Shown: positions 42,108 to 51,420 of the stretch, one piece after another
Position numbering within the stretch: the first letter of the stretch is position 1
How the letters are laid out: each line of letters starts with the position of its first letter
DNA from: JAXDBM01 sp964460245
Lineage (GTDB): Bacteria > Desulfobacterota > Syntrophia > Syntrophales > Fen-1087
NCBI GenBank assembly: GCA_964460245.1
Contig: CAYWTL010000003.1
Location: 1 to 61,520, forward strand
Length of the DNA: 61,520 nt
Direction of reading: 5' to 3'
The notes under the pieces: model-generated
What the model was told of the DNA's origin: nothing
Database searches by the model: none
Seen by the model: the letters and a program-made list of their open reading frames with translations, nothing else
Position numbers and translations under genes: made by a program

Positions 42108-44511
42108 CTGCGGATCCTATCAACTTTTCCAGAACCCGGATCGCCTCGACGCCGTCCTTGGCGTAGAATGCCCCGAGTGAATCGGCATAGGCTTGCGTCA
42201 CGACCGCCCCGCCGAGCAGGAATTGCCCGTGCAGACCGGCCTGACGGGCCCGGGCGATCACCTCGTGCATCCGGACCATGGTTGTCGTCATCAGGGCGGA
42301 CAGCCCCACAACATCGGGCTTTCGTTTCTTCATCGCGGCGAGGATGGTCCGTGCGGGGATATCCTTGCCCAGATCGATCACCGTGTATCCGTGGTTTCTC
42401 ATCATCAGGGCGACGATGTTTTTGCCGATGTCGTGAATATCCCCTTCCACGGTGGCCAGCAGAACCGTGCCCCGCTGCCGCCGCGGCGTGTTTTGCCGAA
42501 GCTTCGGCCCGAGATGTCCGACGCCCGCGCGCATCGCTTCCGCACCTGCAATCAACTGGGGCAGGAAATATGATTTCCTGTCAAACCGCTTTCCCACCTC
42601 GATAATTGCTGGAATCATGACTTCATCCATCAGATCGGCGGCCCCTGTCCCGGCGGCAAGCGCCTGATCGATCAGCGAAACGATGTCTTCACGGTTTCCC
42701 TCCAGGATCGCCTGCCGGACTCTGCCGTTCGGATCAACCGCGACCGCGGCAGCTGTACCGGACGCCGTTTGCGCTGCGCCTGCGAAGTGCCGAATGTAGG
42801 ACGCCGCGTCCCGGTCCCGCTGCGTGAGCACGTCCCCGGCCCGACGGACATTCATCAGTTCCTCACTTGCCGGGTTGGCGATGGCCATGGTTAGACCCAG
42901 AGACTGCGCCATTGCCAGGAATGTCGCATTGATCCACCGGCGCTCCGGCATGCCGAAGGAGACGTTGGACAGTCCCAGGATCGTCCTGCACCCGAATTTC
43001 GAGGCGCACCACTGCACGGTTTTCAAAGTTTCCGCAGCGGCCCGGGGATGGGAGGCGATGGTCATGACCAGCCCGTCCACGACAAAATCGTCTTTTGTCA
43101 GACCGTGGCGCCGCGCTTTCCGGCTGACCTCGCGGATGATGTCGATCCTCCTTGCCGCCGTTTCAGGGATCTCCCCGTCGGTCAGCGGCAGCAGGATGAA
43201 CATGGCGCCGTACTTGGCGGCCAGCGGCAGCAGTTTCCGCATCTTTTCCGCCTCGCCGGAAATGGAGTTGATCAGCGCCCGACCCGGATAGTGGCGGAGA
43301 GCCGCGGCGATCGTTTCCACCCGGGGTGAATCGATCACCAGGGGCAACGCGGTGGCGGCGGACATGAGGCCGATCACTTGCCGGATGGTCTTGACTTCGT
43401 CGATACCGGGCGCCCCCACATTAACGTCCAGCAGATCGGCGCCCTGTCGTTCCTGCTCACCGGCCATTTGTCGGACCAGGGTCATTTTCCCTTCTCGCAG
43501 CTCCTGCTGGAGGATTATTTTGCCGGTCGGGTTGATCCGCTCCCCGACGATCATCAGGGGTTTGTCCGGATCCAGGACCCGGTGATGGCGGGACGAGCTG
43601 ACCGCGCTGACAGACCGGAGGCGGGGGAGCAGCGGGCTGGTTTTTGCGAGAGACCGCTTCAGGGCGGCGATGTGCTCCGGTGTGGTCCCGCAGCACCCGC
43701 CGATCAGGTTGACGCCGGCCTCGGCAAGAGATTTCCCGAAGGCGGCGAAGTCCGGCGGCGACATATCGAAGAACGTCTCCCGGCCGGCCAGCCTGGGCAT
43801 TCCCGCGTTGGGTTTGGCGACCAGGGGGACGGTGGCCAGGGGTTTCATGGCGGCGATCAGGGGGATCATGCCCTCCGGTCCAGTTGAGCAGTTGCACCCC
43901 ACGGCATCGGCGCCGAGGCTCTGCAGCGTGATGAGGGCGGTCACCGGATCGGTGCCGTTGAGCGTCCGCGCTTCTTTCTCGTAGGTCATGGTGACCATCG
44001 TGAAAAGATCGGCGCTTTCGCGGACGGCGAGCAGGGCCGCCCGCGCCTCCTGAATGTCCATCATGGTTTCGATGACGAACAGATCGACGCCGCCCTCCCG
44101 AAGCCCCAGGACTTGTTCCTTGAAGAGATCGACCGCCCGCTCGAATTCAAGGTCGCCGAAGGGTTCGATGAAACGGCCTGAAGGCCCGATATCCCCGGCC
44201 ACAAGTGCCCTTTTCCCCACGGCAGCCTTTGCCAGCCGGGCCAGATCCCGGTTGACCCCGCGGACATCTTCGATCCCGTATTCGCCGAGCTTCAGGCGGT
44301 TGGCCCCAAAAGTGCTGGCGTACACAATCTCCGAACCGGCCTCCGCGTACGCCCGGTGGATCGCCTGGATGACCTCGGGGTTCCCGATACACCACGCCTC
44401 CGGGCAGACGCCGGAAGGCATCCCGCACCGCTGCAGCTCGGTGCCCGTCGCCCCGTCCAGGAGCAGGATCTTTTTTTGCAGCAGGCCGGTGATCTTCGCT
44501 TTTTTCGTCAA
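42085..44511 (-). CDS. metH: cobalamin-dependent methionine synthase lacking the activation domain
   Basis: 808 residues in three modules. Homocysteine methyltransferase (1-290) has the zinc cysteines in AVGCNCSTG and GGCCGTTPEHI; the pterin-binding domain (about 320-570) has VGERINPTGK and LDVNVGAPG; the cobalamin part (about 600-800) has DIHDIGKNIVALMMRNHGY, whose histidine binds cobalt. E. coli MetH carries a further C-terminal AdoMet activation domain, absent here and supplied by the adjacent gene at 44687. Confidence 0.95.
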   Translation of the reverse strand: MTKKAKITGLLQKKILLLDGATGTELQRCGMPSGVCPEAWCIGNPEVIQAIHRAYAEAGSEIVYASTFGANRLKLGEYGIEDVRGVNRDLARLAKAAVGKRALVAGDIGPSGRFIEPFGDLEFERAVDLFKEQVLGLREGGVDLFVIETMMDIQEARAALLAVRESADLFTMVTMTYEKEARTLNGTDPVTALITLQSLGADAVGCNCSTGPEGMIPLIAAMKPLATVPLVAKPNAGMPRLAGRETFFDMSPPDFAAFGKSLAEAGVNLIGGCCGTTPEHIAALKRSLAKTSPLLPRLRSVSAVSSSRHHRVLDPDKPLMIVGERINPTGKIILQQELREGKMTLVRQMAGEQERQGADLLDVNVGAPGIDEVKTIRQVIGLMSAATALPLVIDSPRVETIAAALRHYPGRALINSISGEAEKMRKLLPLAAKYGAMFILLPLTDGEIPETAARRIDIIREVSRKARRHGLTKDDFVVDGLVMTIASHPRAAAETLKTVQWCASKFGCRTILGLSNVSFGMPERRWINATFLAMAQSLGLTMAIANPASEELMNVRRAGDVLTQRDRDAASYIRHFAGAAQTASGTAAAVAVDPNGRVRQAILEGNREDIVSLIDQALAAGTGAADLMDEVMIPAIIEVGKRFDRKSYFLPQLIAGAEAMRAGVGHLGPKLRQNTPRRQRGTVLLATVEGDIHDIGKNIVALMMRNHGYTVIDLGKDIPARTILAAMKKRKPDVVGLSALMTTTMVRMHEVIARARQAGLHGQFLLGGAVVTQAYADSLGAFYAKDGVEAIRVLEKLIGSADESVSPT

Positions 44512-44686
44512 TGTGCCTCTCTCCTGTTCAGTGTTCCGTCCGATCGGAAAGCGCTGAGGTTCACCGCCACCGCCGCTGCCGTCTGGGACCGCCGTGGGTG
44601 ACGGGGTGAACCGGCGGCCTCTTCACTCCGGTTTTCATGTCTGTGATCGGGTAACCCTTCATCACGGGAGCGGATTTTCGTTTCCC

Positions 44687-45307
44687 TCAGGCGACAATGC
44701 CCGTGATCGCCGTGACCGATTTCTCCGGGATGAGGATGCAGTGATCCGTAATGGTCACACCGATCCGTTCCAGGTCCAGAAGGCGGTGCATGACCCGCTG
44801 GCTTTCCAGCGGCAGATCGCCGTAGCCGGCGGAGTAGCGTGCGGGCAGCAGCTTCCTGCATTCTCGGCGCAGGGTCTGGTTGGCAAAGCCCATGATCCAG
44901 TCCAGTGCCGCATCGGTGATCTCGCTGGCCGCGGCATCCAGGACCACCCCGCGGGTCATGTTGCGGCCCCCCGCGTCGGCCTGGATCGCCCGCATGATTT
45001 CCGGGCCGGCCGTCGCCGCCATCAGGAGCGCCTCGTCGCATTCGCCGAGGAATTTGAAAAGCCTGATGCTCTCCAAAACCGCACCGTCGGGAAAGGCGAT
45101 GATTGCGCTTCCCTGCCTGTGCACGTGCAGCCGCAGGGCCGCGCCACGCAGACGGATCAGCGAAAGGGCCCTGTCGATGGAGGCCTCCGTCTCCGTCTTC
45201 TCCCGCTGGGAAAGGCCGGTCACGCCTCGCCGGTATCCCAGGCGACGGTAAATCGCCTCGTAAGGAGTCGTCACGGTGATGGCGTCGAAGTAGCGGACAG
45301 GACCCAT
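44687..45307 (-). CDS. stand-alone methionine synthase activation domain protein
   Basis: 206 residues. The C-terminal half matches the MetH reactivation domain: RYSAGYGDLPLESQ (about 150-163), which binds S-adenosylmethionine, and LLDLERIGVTITDHCILIPEKSVTAI (about 170-195, in two parts). It would re-methylate oxidised cob(II)alamin on the MetH protein encoded 175 bases downstream. Such split forms are known from other anaerobes. Confidence 0.9.
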   Translation of the reverse strand: MGPVRYFDAITVTTPYEAIYRRLGYRRGVTGLSQREKTETEASIDRALSLIRLRGAALRLHVHRQGSAIIAFPDGAVLESIRLFKFLGECDEALLMAATAGPEIMRAIQADAGGRNMTRGVVLDAAASEITDAALDWIMGFANQTLRRECRKLLPARYSAGYGDLPLESQRVMHRLLDLERIGVTITDHCILIPEKSVTAITGIVA

Positions 45308-45330
45308 GCGTCAGGAACCGAATCGGTGAA

Positions 45331-46416
45331 TCATGCCCTCAGCAGGTTAGCCACCCGGTCTCCCATTTCCGCGGTGCCGACCAGTGTGGTCCCTTCATGA
45401 TAAATGTCCCGGGTCCGGAAACCCTCCTGCAGGGCCTGCCGCACGGCCGATTCGATGCGGGACGCCGCGTCGGGCCTGCCGAAGGAGTGCCGGAACATCA
45501 TGGCGACAGACAGGATCGTGGCCAGCGGGTTGGCCACATCCCGTCCGGCAATGTCCGGGGCGGAGCCGTGGATCGGTTCATACAGGGCATGGAAACCACC
45601 GAGGCTTGCCGAGGGCAGCATGCCGATGGATCCGGTCAGCATGGCCGCTTCGTCGCTGAGGATGTCCCCAAACAGGTTGGTCGTCACGATGACATCGAAC
45701 TGTGCGGGGTTTCCGATGAGCTGCATGGCGCAATTGTCCACATACATGTGACGCAGCTCGATCTCCGGATGGTCCCGGCCGACCTCCATCACCACGTCCC
45801 GCCAGAGCTGCGAGGCTTCCAGGACATTGGCCTTGTCCACGGATGCGACTTTTCCACGGCGCTTCCCCGCCATCGCGAAGGCGATTCTGGCGATGCGCCG
45901 GATTTCCTCCTCCGTATAGACCATCGTATTGATTCCCACGCGCTGCCCACCCTGGACCTGCACGCCCCGGGGCCTGCCGAAATAGATGTCGCCCGTCAGT
46001 TCCCGGATGATCAGGATGTCGATGCCCTGAATCAGGTTCCGTTTCAGGGGGGAGGCATCCAGGAGATCGTCGAAGACGGTGACGGGCCTAAGGTTGGCGA
46101 AGAGGCCGAGCTTTTCCCGCAATCCCAGCAGCGCCCGTTCGGGCCGGACACTGTAGTCCAGGGATTCCCACTTCGGTCCGCCCACGGCGCCGAGCAGTAC
46201 GGCATCGCTGGCAAGCGCCAGATCCAGGCTCTCTTCCGGGAACGGCGTTCCGCAGGCATCGTAGGCCGCACCCCCGATCAGGCCTTCCCTGAGGTCGAGA
46301 TGCACCTCCAGACCCGCCGCAACGATCTTCATGACCTTGACGGCTTCGCGGACGATCTCCATGCCGATCCCGTCTCCGGGAAGGACGCAGATTTTATTAA
46401 TTTTCTTCTCCGACAT
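45331..46416 (-). CDS. leuB: 3-isopropylmalate dehydrogenase
   Basis: Third enzyme of leucine synthesis, NAD- and magnesium-dependent. 361 residues with the N-terminus KICVLPGDGIGMEI, FGRPRGVQ (about 143), the metal-binding DNCAMQLI segment (about 227) and the NAD-loop segment EPIHGSAPDIAGRD (about 278). It follows leuD by 24 bases. Confidence 0.96.
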   Translation of the reverse strand: MSEKKINKICVLPGDGIGMEIVREAVKVMKIVAAGLEVHLDLREGLIGGAAYDACGTPFPEESLDLALASDAVLLGAVGGPKWESLDYSVRPERALLGLREKLGLFANLRPVTVFDDLLDASPLKRNLIQGIDILIIRELTGDIYFGRPRGVQVQGGQRVGINTMVYTEEEIRRIARIAFAMAGKRRGKVASVDKANVLEASQLWRDVVMEVGRDHPEIELRHMYVDNCAMQLIGNPAQFDVIVTTNLFGDILSDEAAMLTGSIGMLPSASLGGFHALYEPIHGSAPDIAGRDVANPLATILSVAMMFRHSFGRPDAASRIESAVRQALQEGFRTRDIYHEGTTLVGTAEMGDRVANLLRA

Positions 46417-46440
46417 TGGTGATGGTTCCGAAGCCGCCCG

Positions 46441-46944
46441 CTATGCCGGCATCCGGCCTCCCTTCGCGATGTGCTTCATCAGCCCGCCGTCTTGGATCAG
46501 CTCCTGCATGAACGGCGGGATGGGCTGCACGCGGATCGGTTCCTTTTCCGTCATCGCCAGCATGATTTTCCCCTCATCCCCGTCCACTGCGATTTCCTGG
46601 CCGTCTGCGGTCTCGTCGAAAAGCGTCTTCGATTCGAAGATGGGCAGGCCCATGTTGAAGGCGTTCCGATAGAAGATCCGGGCGAAACTCCTGGCGATCA
46701 CGCAGCTGATTCCGGCTGCCCGAATGGCGATCGGAGCGTGCTCCCGGGAGGAGCCGCAGCCGAAATTCTTGCCGGCCACGATGATGTCCCCGGGCCGCAC
46801 TTTCCCGGCGAAATCCGGGTCCGCGTCCTCCATGCAGTGAGCCGCCAGGAACGCAGGATCGATTGAATTGATGTAGCGCGCCGGAATGATCTGATCGGTG
46901 TTGACATGATCCCCGAATTTCCACACCCTTCCCTTGAATTTCAT
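46441..46944 (-). CDS. leuD: 3-isopropylmalate dehydratase small subunit
   Basis: 167 residues, MKFKGRVWKFGDHVNTDQIIPARY, the short archaeal/anaerobe-type small subunit, with the substrate-loop GKNFGCGSSREHAP (about 56). The start overlaps the leuC stop as ATGA, so the subunits are translationally coupled. Confidence 0.95.
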   Translation of the reverse strand: MKFKGRVWKFGDHVNTDQIIPARYINSIDPAFLAAHCMEDADPDFAGKVRPGDIIVAGKNFGCGSSREHAPIAIRAAGISCVIARSFARIFYRNAFNMGLPIFESKTLFDETADGQEIAVDGDEGKIMLAMTEKEPIRVQPIPPFMQELIQDGGLMKHIAKGGRMPA

Positions 46945-48218
46945 AATGGCGGTACCCCCTTCAGGTCGTTCGGACCAGCGATCCGGCCCAGGACCGCGGA
47001 GGCCGCGGCAACGGCCGGATTGGCCAGGAAGACTTCGCTCCCCGGATGGCCCATGCGTCCCACGAAGTTCCGGTTCGTCGTGGCCACCGCCCGTTCCCCC
47101 TCGGCCAGGATGCCCATGTGGCCGCCCAGGCACGGGCCGCAGGTCGGCGGGCCGATAACGGCCCCCGCGTCGAGGAAGATGTCGAACAATCCCTCCGTCA
47201 TGGCCGTCCGGTAAATCTCGGGTGTCGCCGGGATGACGATCAGCCGGACGTAGGGGGCGACGGTTCGGTTTTTCAGGATATGGGCTGCAATCCGCAAATC
47301 TTCGATCCGCCCGTTCGTGCAGGAGCCGATGAACACCTGGTCGATCTTGATGGAGCCGACCTGGCTGATCCCCCGGACATTCGAGGGCAGGTGGGGAAAG
47401 GCCACCTGGGGTTCGATCGCGCCGACGTCGATCTCCAGAACGGAGGTATAGGCGGCGTCGGGGTCGGACTCATAAAAGGTGAACTCCCGCTCCGCCCGGT
47501 AGCGGACATAATCCCGGGTGACCTCGTCGGGGATGAAAATGCCGTTTTTGGCCCCCGCCTCGATGACCATGTTGGCGATGGTGAAGCGGTCGGCCATGGT
47601 CAGATCGCGAACCGCCTCGCCGGTGAATTCCATCGCCCGGTAGGTGGCGCCGTCCACGCCGATCCGGCCGATGACATGAAGGATCAGATCCTTGCCGAAT
47701 ACCCAGGGTTTCCGCGCTCCCCGTAAAACGACCTTCATCGTTTCCGGAACCTTGAACCACAACTCTCCCGTCAGCATGGCGGCGGCCAGGTCCGTGCTGC
47801 CCACGCCCGTGGCAAAGGCCCCGAGCGCGCCGTATGTACAGGTATGGCTGTCGGCGCCGATCGCCAGGTCGCCGGGGACGACAATGCCCTGCTCCGGCAG
47901 GAGGGCGTGGCAAACGCCGGTCCTCCCGCCCTCATAGTAGCGGCCGAGCTTGTGCTCGCGGGCAAAATCCCGGAGAATTTTGCTGTTTGTGGCGGACTGG
48001 ATATCCTTGTTTGGCGTGAAATGGTCGGGCACGATCACGACCTTGTTGCGGTCGAAGACCCTGCGGCCTCCGGCCTTTCTGAATTCCGCAATGGCGAGAG
48101 GGGCCGTCACGTCATGCCCCATCGCGATATCCACCTGCGCGTTGATCAGCATTCCCGGATGAACCGTATCGAGTCCCGCGTGCTTCGCCAGGATCTTTTC
48201 CGTGATCGTCATGCCCAT
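46941..48218 (-). CDS. leuC: 3-isopropylmalate dehydratase large subunit
   Basis: 425 residues, aconitase family. Iron-sulfur ligands are in FIGSCTNGRIEDLR (about 300) and GPPTCGPCLGGH (about 358-369). DSHTCTYGALGAF (about 123) is another core segment. The length (about 420) is that of the archaeal/HacA-like type, unlike the approx. 466-residue E. coli LeuC. Heads leuC-leuD-leuB; leuA and leuC's usual leader are not visible. Confidence 0.95.
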   Translation of the reverse strand: MGMTITEKILAKHAGLDTVHPGMLINAQVDIAMGHDVTAPLAIAEFRKAGGRRVFDRNKVVIVPDHFTPNKDIQSATNSKILRDFAREHKLGRYYEGGRTGVCHALLPEQGIVVPGDLAIGADSHTCTYGALGAFATGVGSTDLAAAMLTGELWFKVPETMKVVLRGARKPWVFGKDLILHVIGRIGVDGATYRAMEFTGEAVRDLTMADRFTIANMVIEAGAKNGIFIPDEVTRDYVRYRAEREFTFYESDPDAAYTSVLEIDVGAIEPQVAFPHLPSNVRGISQVGSIKIDQVFIGSCTNGRIEDLRIAAHILKNRTVAPYVRLIVIPATPEIYRTAMTEGLFDIFLDAGAVIGPPTCGPCLGGHMGILAEGERAVATTNRNFVGRMGHPGSEVFLANPAVAAASAVLGRIAGPNDLKGVPPL

Positions 48219-48475
48219 GCCGCCCGTCTCCCCTATTTCTCAATGGGGCATTCATACGCCATTATGTCTTTTTATTCAATGGCGAAGTCGCAAAGGGGTT
48301 CCCGCGGCAATGGACCGGTCCCGGCCTATTTGCCGGTCCGGATCTTCGCAAAGGATGTTTTAAACGGTGATGGCGCCTCATCGGCAGGATTCGAGTCAGC
48401 GTATTATCAGGGGTCTTTTCCCCGGGAATGTGATAAGGTTGCATCGTGAACGATGGTCATATTCCGGAGGTGAGC

Positions 48476-49015
48476 ATGCATGCGTCCGATCTTGAAAAAT
48501 ACTGTGAAAAGGCCCGGCAGGCGGGCGCCACCCAAGCCAAAGTCATCCATCCGTGCACAGTCGTTACGGCGCCGTGGGTCCGGCTCAAATGTCTCCACGG
48601 CTGCCCGTACCGGCACCGCTACAGTTGCCCGCCGGAGACTCCCACTCCTGCGGAGATGAGGGAAACCCTCGATTCGTACCGCCGCGCCATCCTGTTTCAC
48701 GTGGAGGCGCCCTATTCCAGGGAGCGGACGAAAAACATGGTTGTCTACCTGGACGGGCTGGTCAAACTGGAGGGTGAACTTTTCAAGGACGGCTATTACA
48801 AGGCCTTTGTCCTGTTGGCGGGTCCCTGCGTGCTGTGTAAGGAATGCGGCAAGGCGGAAGGGGTTCCCTGCCGTCTGCCCGAGAAGTCCAGGCCGTCGAT
48901 GGAGGCCTGCGGCATCGATGTCTACCAGACCGCGCGCAACAACGGCTTTTTCATTGAGCCCTTGAGGGAAAAATCGGAGACGCAGAACCTCTATTGCCTC
49001 ATGCTGGTCGACTGA
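48476..49015 (+). CDS. DUF2284 metal-binding protein
   Basis: 179 residues, starting MHASDLEKYCEK; GGAGG lies 5 bases before this ATG, whereas an upstream GTG at 48446 has none. Cysteine-rich segments: LKCLHGCPYRHRYSCPPETPTP (about 37-58, in two parts) and LAGPCVLCKECGKAEGVPC (about 112-130), a predicted iron-sulfur or metal site. DUF2284 proteins are common in anaerobes; function unknown. Confidence 0.85.
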   Translation: MHASDLEKYCEKARQAGATQAKVIHPCTVVTAPWVRLKCLHGCPYRHRYSCPPETPTPAEMRETLDSYRRAILFHVEAPYSRERTKNMVVYLDGLVKLEGELFKDGYYKAFVLLAGPCVLCKECGKAEGVPCRLPEKSRPSMEACGIDVYQTARNNGFFIEPLREKSETQNLYCLMLVD

Positions 49016-49138
49016 GGGGCCGCCGTTTTCCGGGGAATCCCTGCGGAAATCCTTCCCCTCAGACCGGCGGCAGCAGCAACTTTTCTTGGATCAAAACATG
49101 TAATGATCGCACCGTAACGAAGATGAGGAGGTTGAGCC

Positions 49139-49477
49139 ATGATCAGAGGCACAGTGACAAGCCAGGGCATTTATGCAGACGGGAAAGACATCTGCATCAT
49201 CATCATCTCCAGGGGAACCTCGGCGCCCCTCCCTCACCGGCATGGAGAAAAGAAAAAGATCTATCTCAATATTGGCAATGAAACGTATAAAGCAGGCGTC
49301 CATGAAACCATCAACGGGGGGATCTGGCTGTCATCCGTTCTGTTCAGGGAAGGTCTGAAAAGAGAGAAGAAAAGGTTGGTCGACGCGCTGGCCGAGGTTC
49401 ATATTTTCAGGGGAGACAAAATCACATTGACCCCTGACGAGAGCGGCGATTTCGTTCTTGAATTGTTTGAGGAATAA
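49139..49477 (+). CDS. hypothetical protein
   Basis: 112 residues, MIRGTVTSQGIYADGKDICI, with no recognised family. Mixed beta-alpha pattern and hydrophilic; no signal or membrane helix. GAGGAGG lies 7-8 bases before the ATG, and the codon use is normal, so expression is likely. It is 123 bases after the DUF2284 gene on the same strand; they may be co-transcribed. Confidence 0.65.
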   Translation: MIRGTVTSQGIYADGKDICIIIISRGTSAPLPHRHGEKKKIYLNIGNETYKAGVHETINGGIWLSSVLFREGLKREKKRLVDALAEVHIFRGDKITLTPDESGDFVLELFEE

Positions 49478-49499
49478 GCGAGCGGGCGGCGGCATGTTC

Positions 49500-50729
49500 T
49501 TATTCATAGCGCAGGGCATCGATGGGATTGAGCAGGGATGCTTTGTAGGCGGGATAAAAGCCGAAGAAGATGCCCACCAGCCCCGAAAAGCCAAAAGCCA
49601 GCATAACGGCCAGGGGTGAAACGACCGTCGACCAGCCGGCCAGCGCCGTCAGGATCTTGGAGCCCGTGATCCCGGCGATGATGCCCGCCACGCCCCCGAT
49701 CAGCGACAGGGTCAGTGCCTCGATGATGAACTGGAGGCGGATGTCCCAGGTCTTGGCGCCGACGGCCATGCGGATGCCGATCTCGCGGGTCCGCTCCGTG
49801 ACGGACACGAGCATGATGTTCATGATGCCGATCCCCCCCACCAGCAGGGAGACTGAGGCGATCGCTCCGAGCAAGAGCGCCATGACGCGGGTGGACTGCT
49901 CGGCGACCTGCATCATCTGCGTGAGGTTCCTCACGGTGAAATCGTCCTCCTGCCGTGCGCCGATCCGGTGGCGCTGCCTCAGGAGTTCCGTAATCTGCTC
50001 TTCGGCCGCCGCCAAATCCTCGCTGCTTCTCGCCTTCACGGCAATGTCCCGAACCATTCCCGCGAAGGGCGTGCCGAAAATCTTCTTCTGCGCCGTCGAA
50101 ATGGGGATGAGGATTGTGTCGTCCTGATCCTGCCCCACGGGGGACTGGCCCTTCTTCTCGAGCACGCCGACCACGGTGAAGGGGACCTTCTTGATCCGGA
50201 TGATCTGGCCGACGGAGTCCATGCCGCCGAAGAGGTTGTCCGCCACCGTCTGGCCGAGGATGCAGACCTTCATCGCGTTGCGCACGTCCTGGTCCGTGAA
50301 GGATTTCCCGGCGGAAAGGGTCCAATCGCGTACGTTCAGTACGCCCGGCGTAGTCCCGATCACCCCCGTGGACCAGTTCTGGTTGCCGTAGACGATCTGC
50401 GCCGCGCCCCGGTGGCTGGGGGCCACATCGGCGACGGCCGGGCATTCCCTGGCGATCGCCTCCGCGTCGTCCCGCGTCAGGGTGGACTGGGTGCCGCTGC
50501 CCATGCGAATGCCGCCGGAGGTGCTGCTCCCCGGCAGGATGATCAGCAGGTTGCTGCCCACGCTGGAGATCTGCTGGGAGATCCGCTGGCTGGCGCCGGT
50601 CCCGACGGCGAGCATGGTGATCACCGCACCCACGCCGATGATGATGCCCAGCATGGTTAGGGCGGATCGCATCTTGTTGACCCGCAGGGCCCGAAAGGAG
50701 ATCTTGAAGGTGGACGGGATGTTGATCAT
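49500..50729 (-). CDS. MacB-type ABC transporter permease
   Basis: 409 residues. One N-terminal helix (about 20-40), a large periplasmic MacB_PCD domain (SQQISSVGSNLLIILPG about 52) and three C-terminal helices (about 282-400) of FtsX type with VGGIGIMNIMLVSVTERTREIGIRMAVGA (about 293, in two parts). In E. coli MacB permease and ATPase are one chain; here the ATPase is separate. Start overlaps the ATPase stop as ATGA. Confidence 0.93.
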   Translation of the reverse strand: MINIPSTFKISFRALRVNKMRSALTMLGIIIGVGAVITMLAVGTGASQRISQQISSVGSNLLIILPGSSTSGGIRMGSGTQSTLTRDDAEAIARECPAVADVAPSHRGAAQIVYGNQNWSTGVIGTTPGVLNVRDWTLSAGKSFTDQDVRNAMKVCILGQTVADNLFGGMDSVGQIIRIKKVPFTVVGVLEKKGQSPVGQDQDDTILIPISTAQKKIFGTPFAGMVRDIAVKARSSEDLAAAEEQITELLRQRHRIGARQEDDFTVRNLTQMMQVAEQSTRVMALLLGAIASVSLLVGGIGIMNIMLVSVTERTREIGIRMAVGAKTWDIRLQFIIEALTLSLIGGVAGIIAGITGSKILTALAGWSTVVSPLAVMLAFGFSGLVGIFFGFYPAYKASLLNPIDALRYE

Positions 50730-51418
50730 GACGGTTTCGTCCTCTCGTCGCTCACGATCTTTCCGTCCAGGAACCGGACGGTCCGCTTGCTGTAGGCGGC
50801 GATGTCCGGCTCGTGGGTCACCAGCAGGATCGTGATCCCCGCATCTTCGTTGAGCCTCACGAAAAGCTCCATGATCTCGATACTGGTTTTCGTGTCCAGG
50901 TTTCCCGTGGGTTCGTCGGCCAGGATCAGGGGCGCCTGATTGACCAGGGCTCGAGCGATGGCGACGCGCTGCTGCTGGCCGCCGGACAGCTGGTTCGGAT
51001 TGTGGTCCTCGCGCCCTTCCAGACCCAGCGCTCTCAGGGAATCCATCGCGCGCTGCCGCCGCTCTTTCGGGGTGAAACCGTTGTAGAGCATCGGCAGTTC
51101 GACGTTTTCCAGGGCCGAGGTGCGCGGCAGCAGGTTGAATCCCTGGAAAACGAATCCGATCTTCCGGTTGCGGATTTCCGCCAGTTCGTCGCGCCCCCTG
51201 CGGCCGATTTCGATGCCTTCCAGAAGATATCGTCCGCTGGTCGGCTCGTCGAGGCAGCCGATCACGTTCATGAAGGTGGATTTTCCCGAACCGGAAGGTC
51301 CCATAATGGCGACGAATTCCCCATTGGCGACGCTCAAGGAAACATCGTCCAGCGCATGGACGGTGGTGTCGCCCACTTCGTAAATCTTCATGAGATTGTT
51401 CGTTTCGATCAGTGCCAT
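50726..51418 (-). CDS. ABC transporter ATP-binding protein (MacB/LolD type)
   Basis: 230 residues. Walker A GPSGSGKSTF (about 40), signature QLSGGQQQRVAIARA (about 143), Walker B LILADEPTGNLDTKT (about 163), H-loop VTHEPD. Works with the permease that follows it and the MacA-like adaptor before it to power export of small molecules or peptides through TolC. Confidence 0.94.
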   Translation of the reverse strand: MALIETNNLMKIYEVGDTTVHALDDVSLSVANGEFVAIMGPSGSGKSTFMNVIGCLDEPTSGRYLLEGIEIGRRGRDELAEIRNRKIGFVFQGFNLLPRTSALENVELPMLYNGFTPKERRQRAMDSLRALGLEGREDHNPNQLSGGQQQRVAIARALVNQAPLILADEPTGNLDTKTSIEIMELFVRLNEDAGITILLVTHEPDIAAYSKRTVRFLDGKIVSDERTKPS

Positions 51419-51420
51419 GG

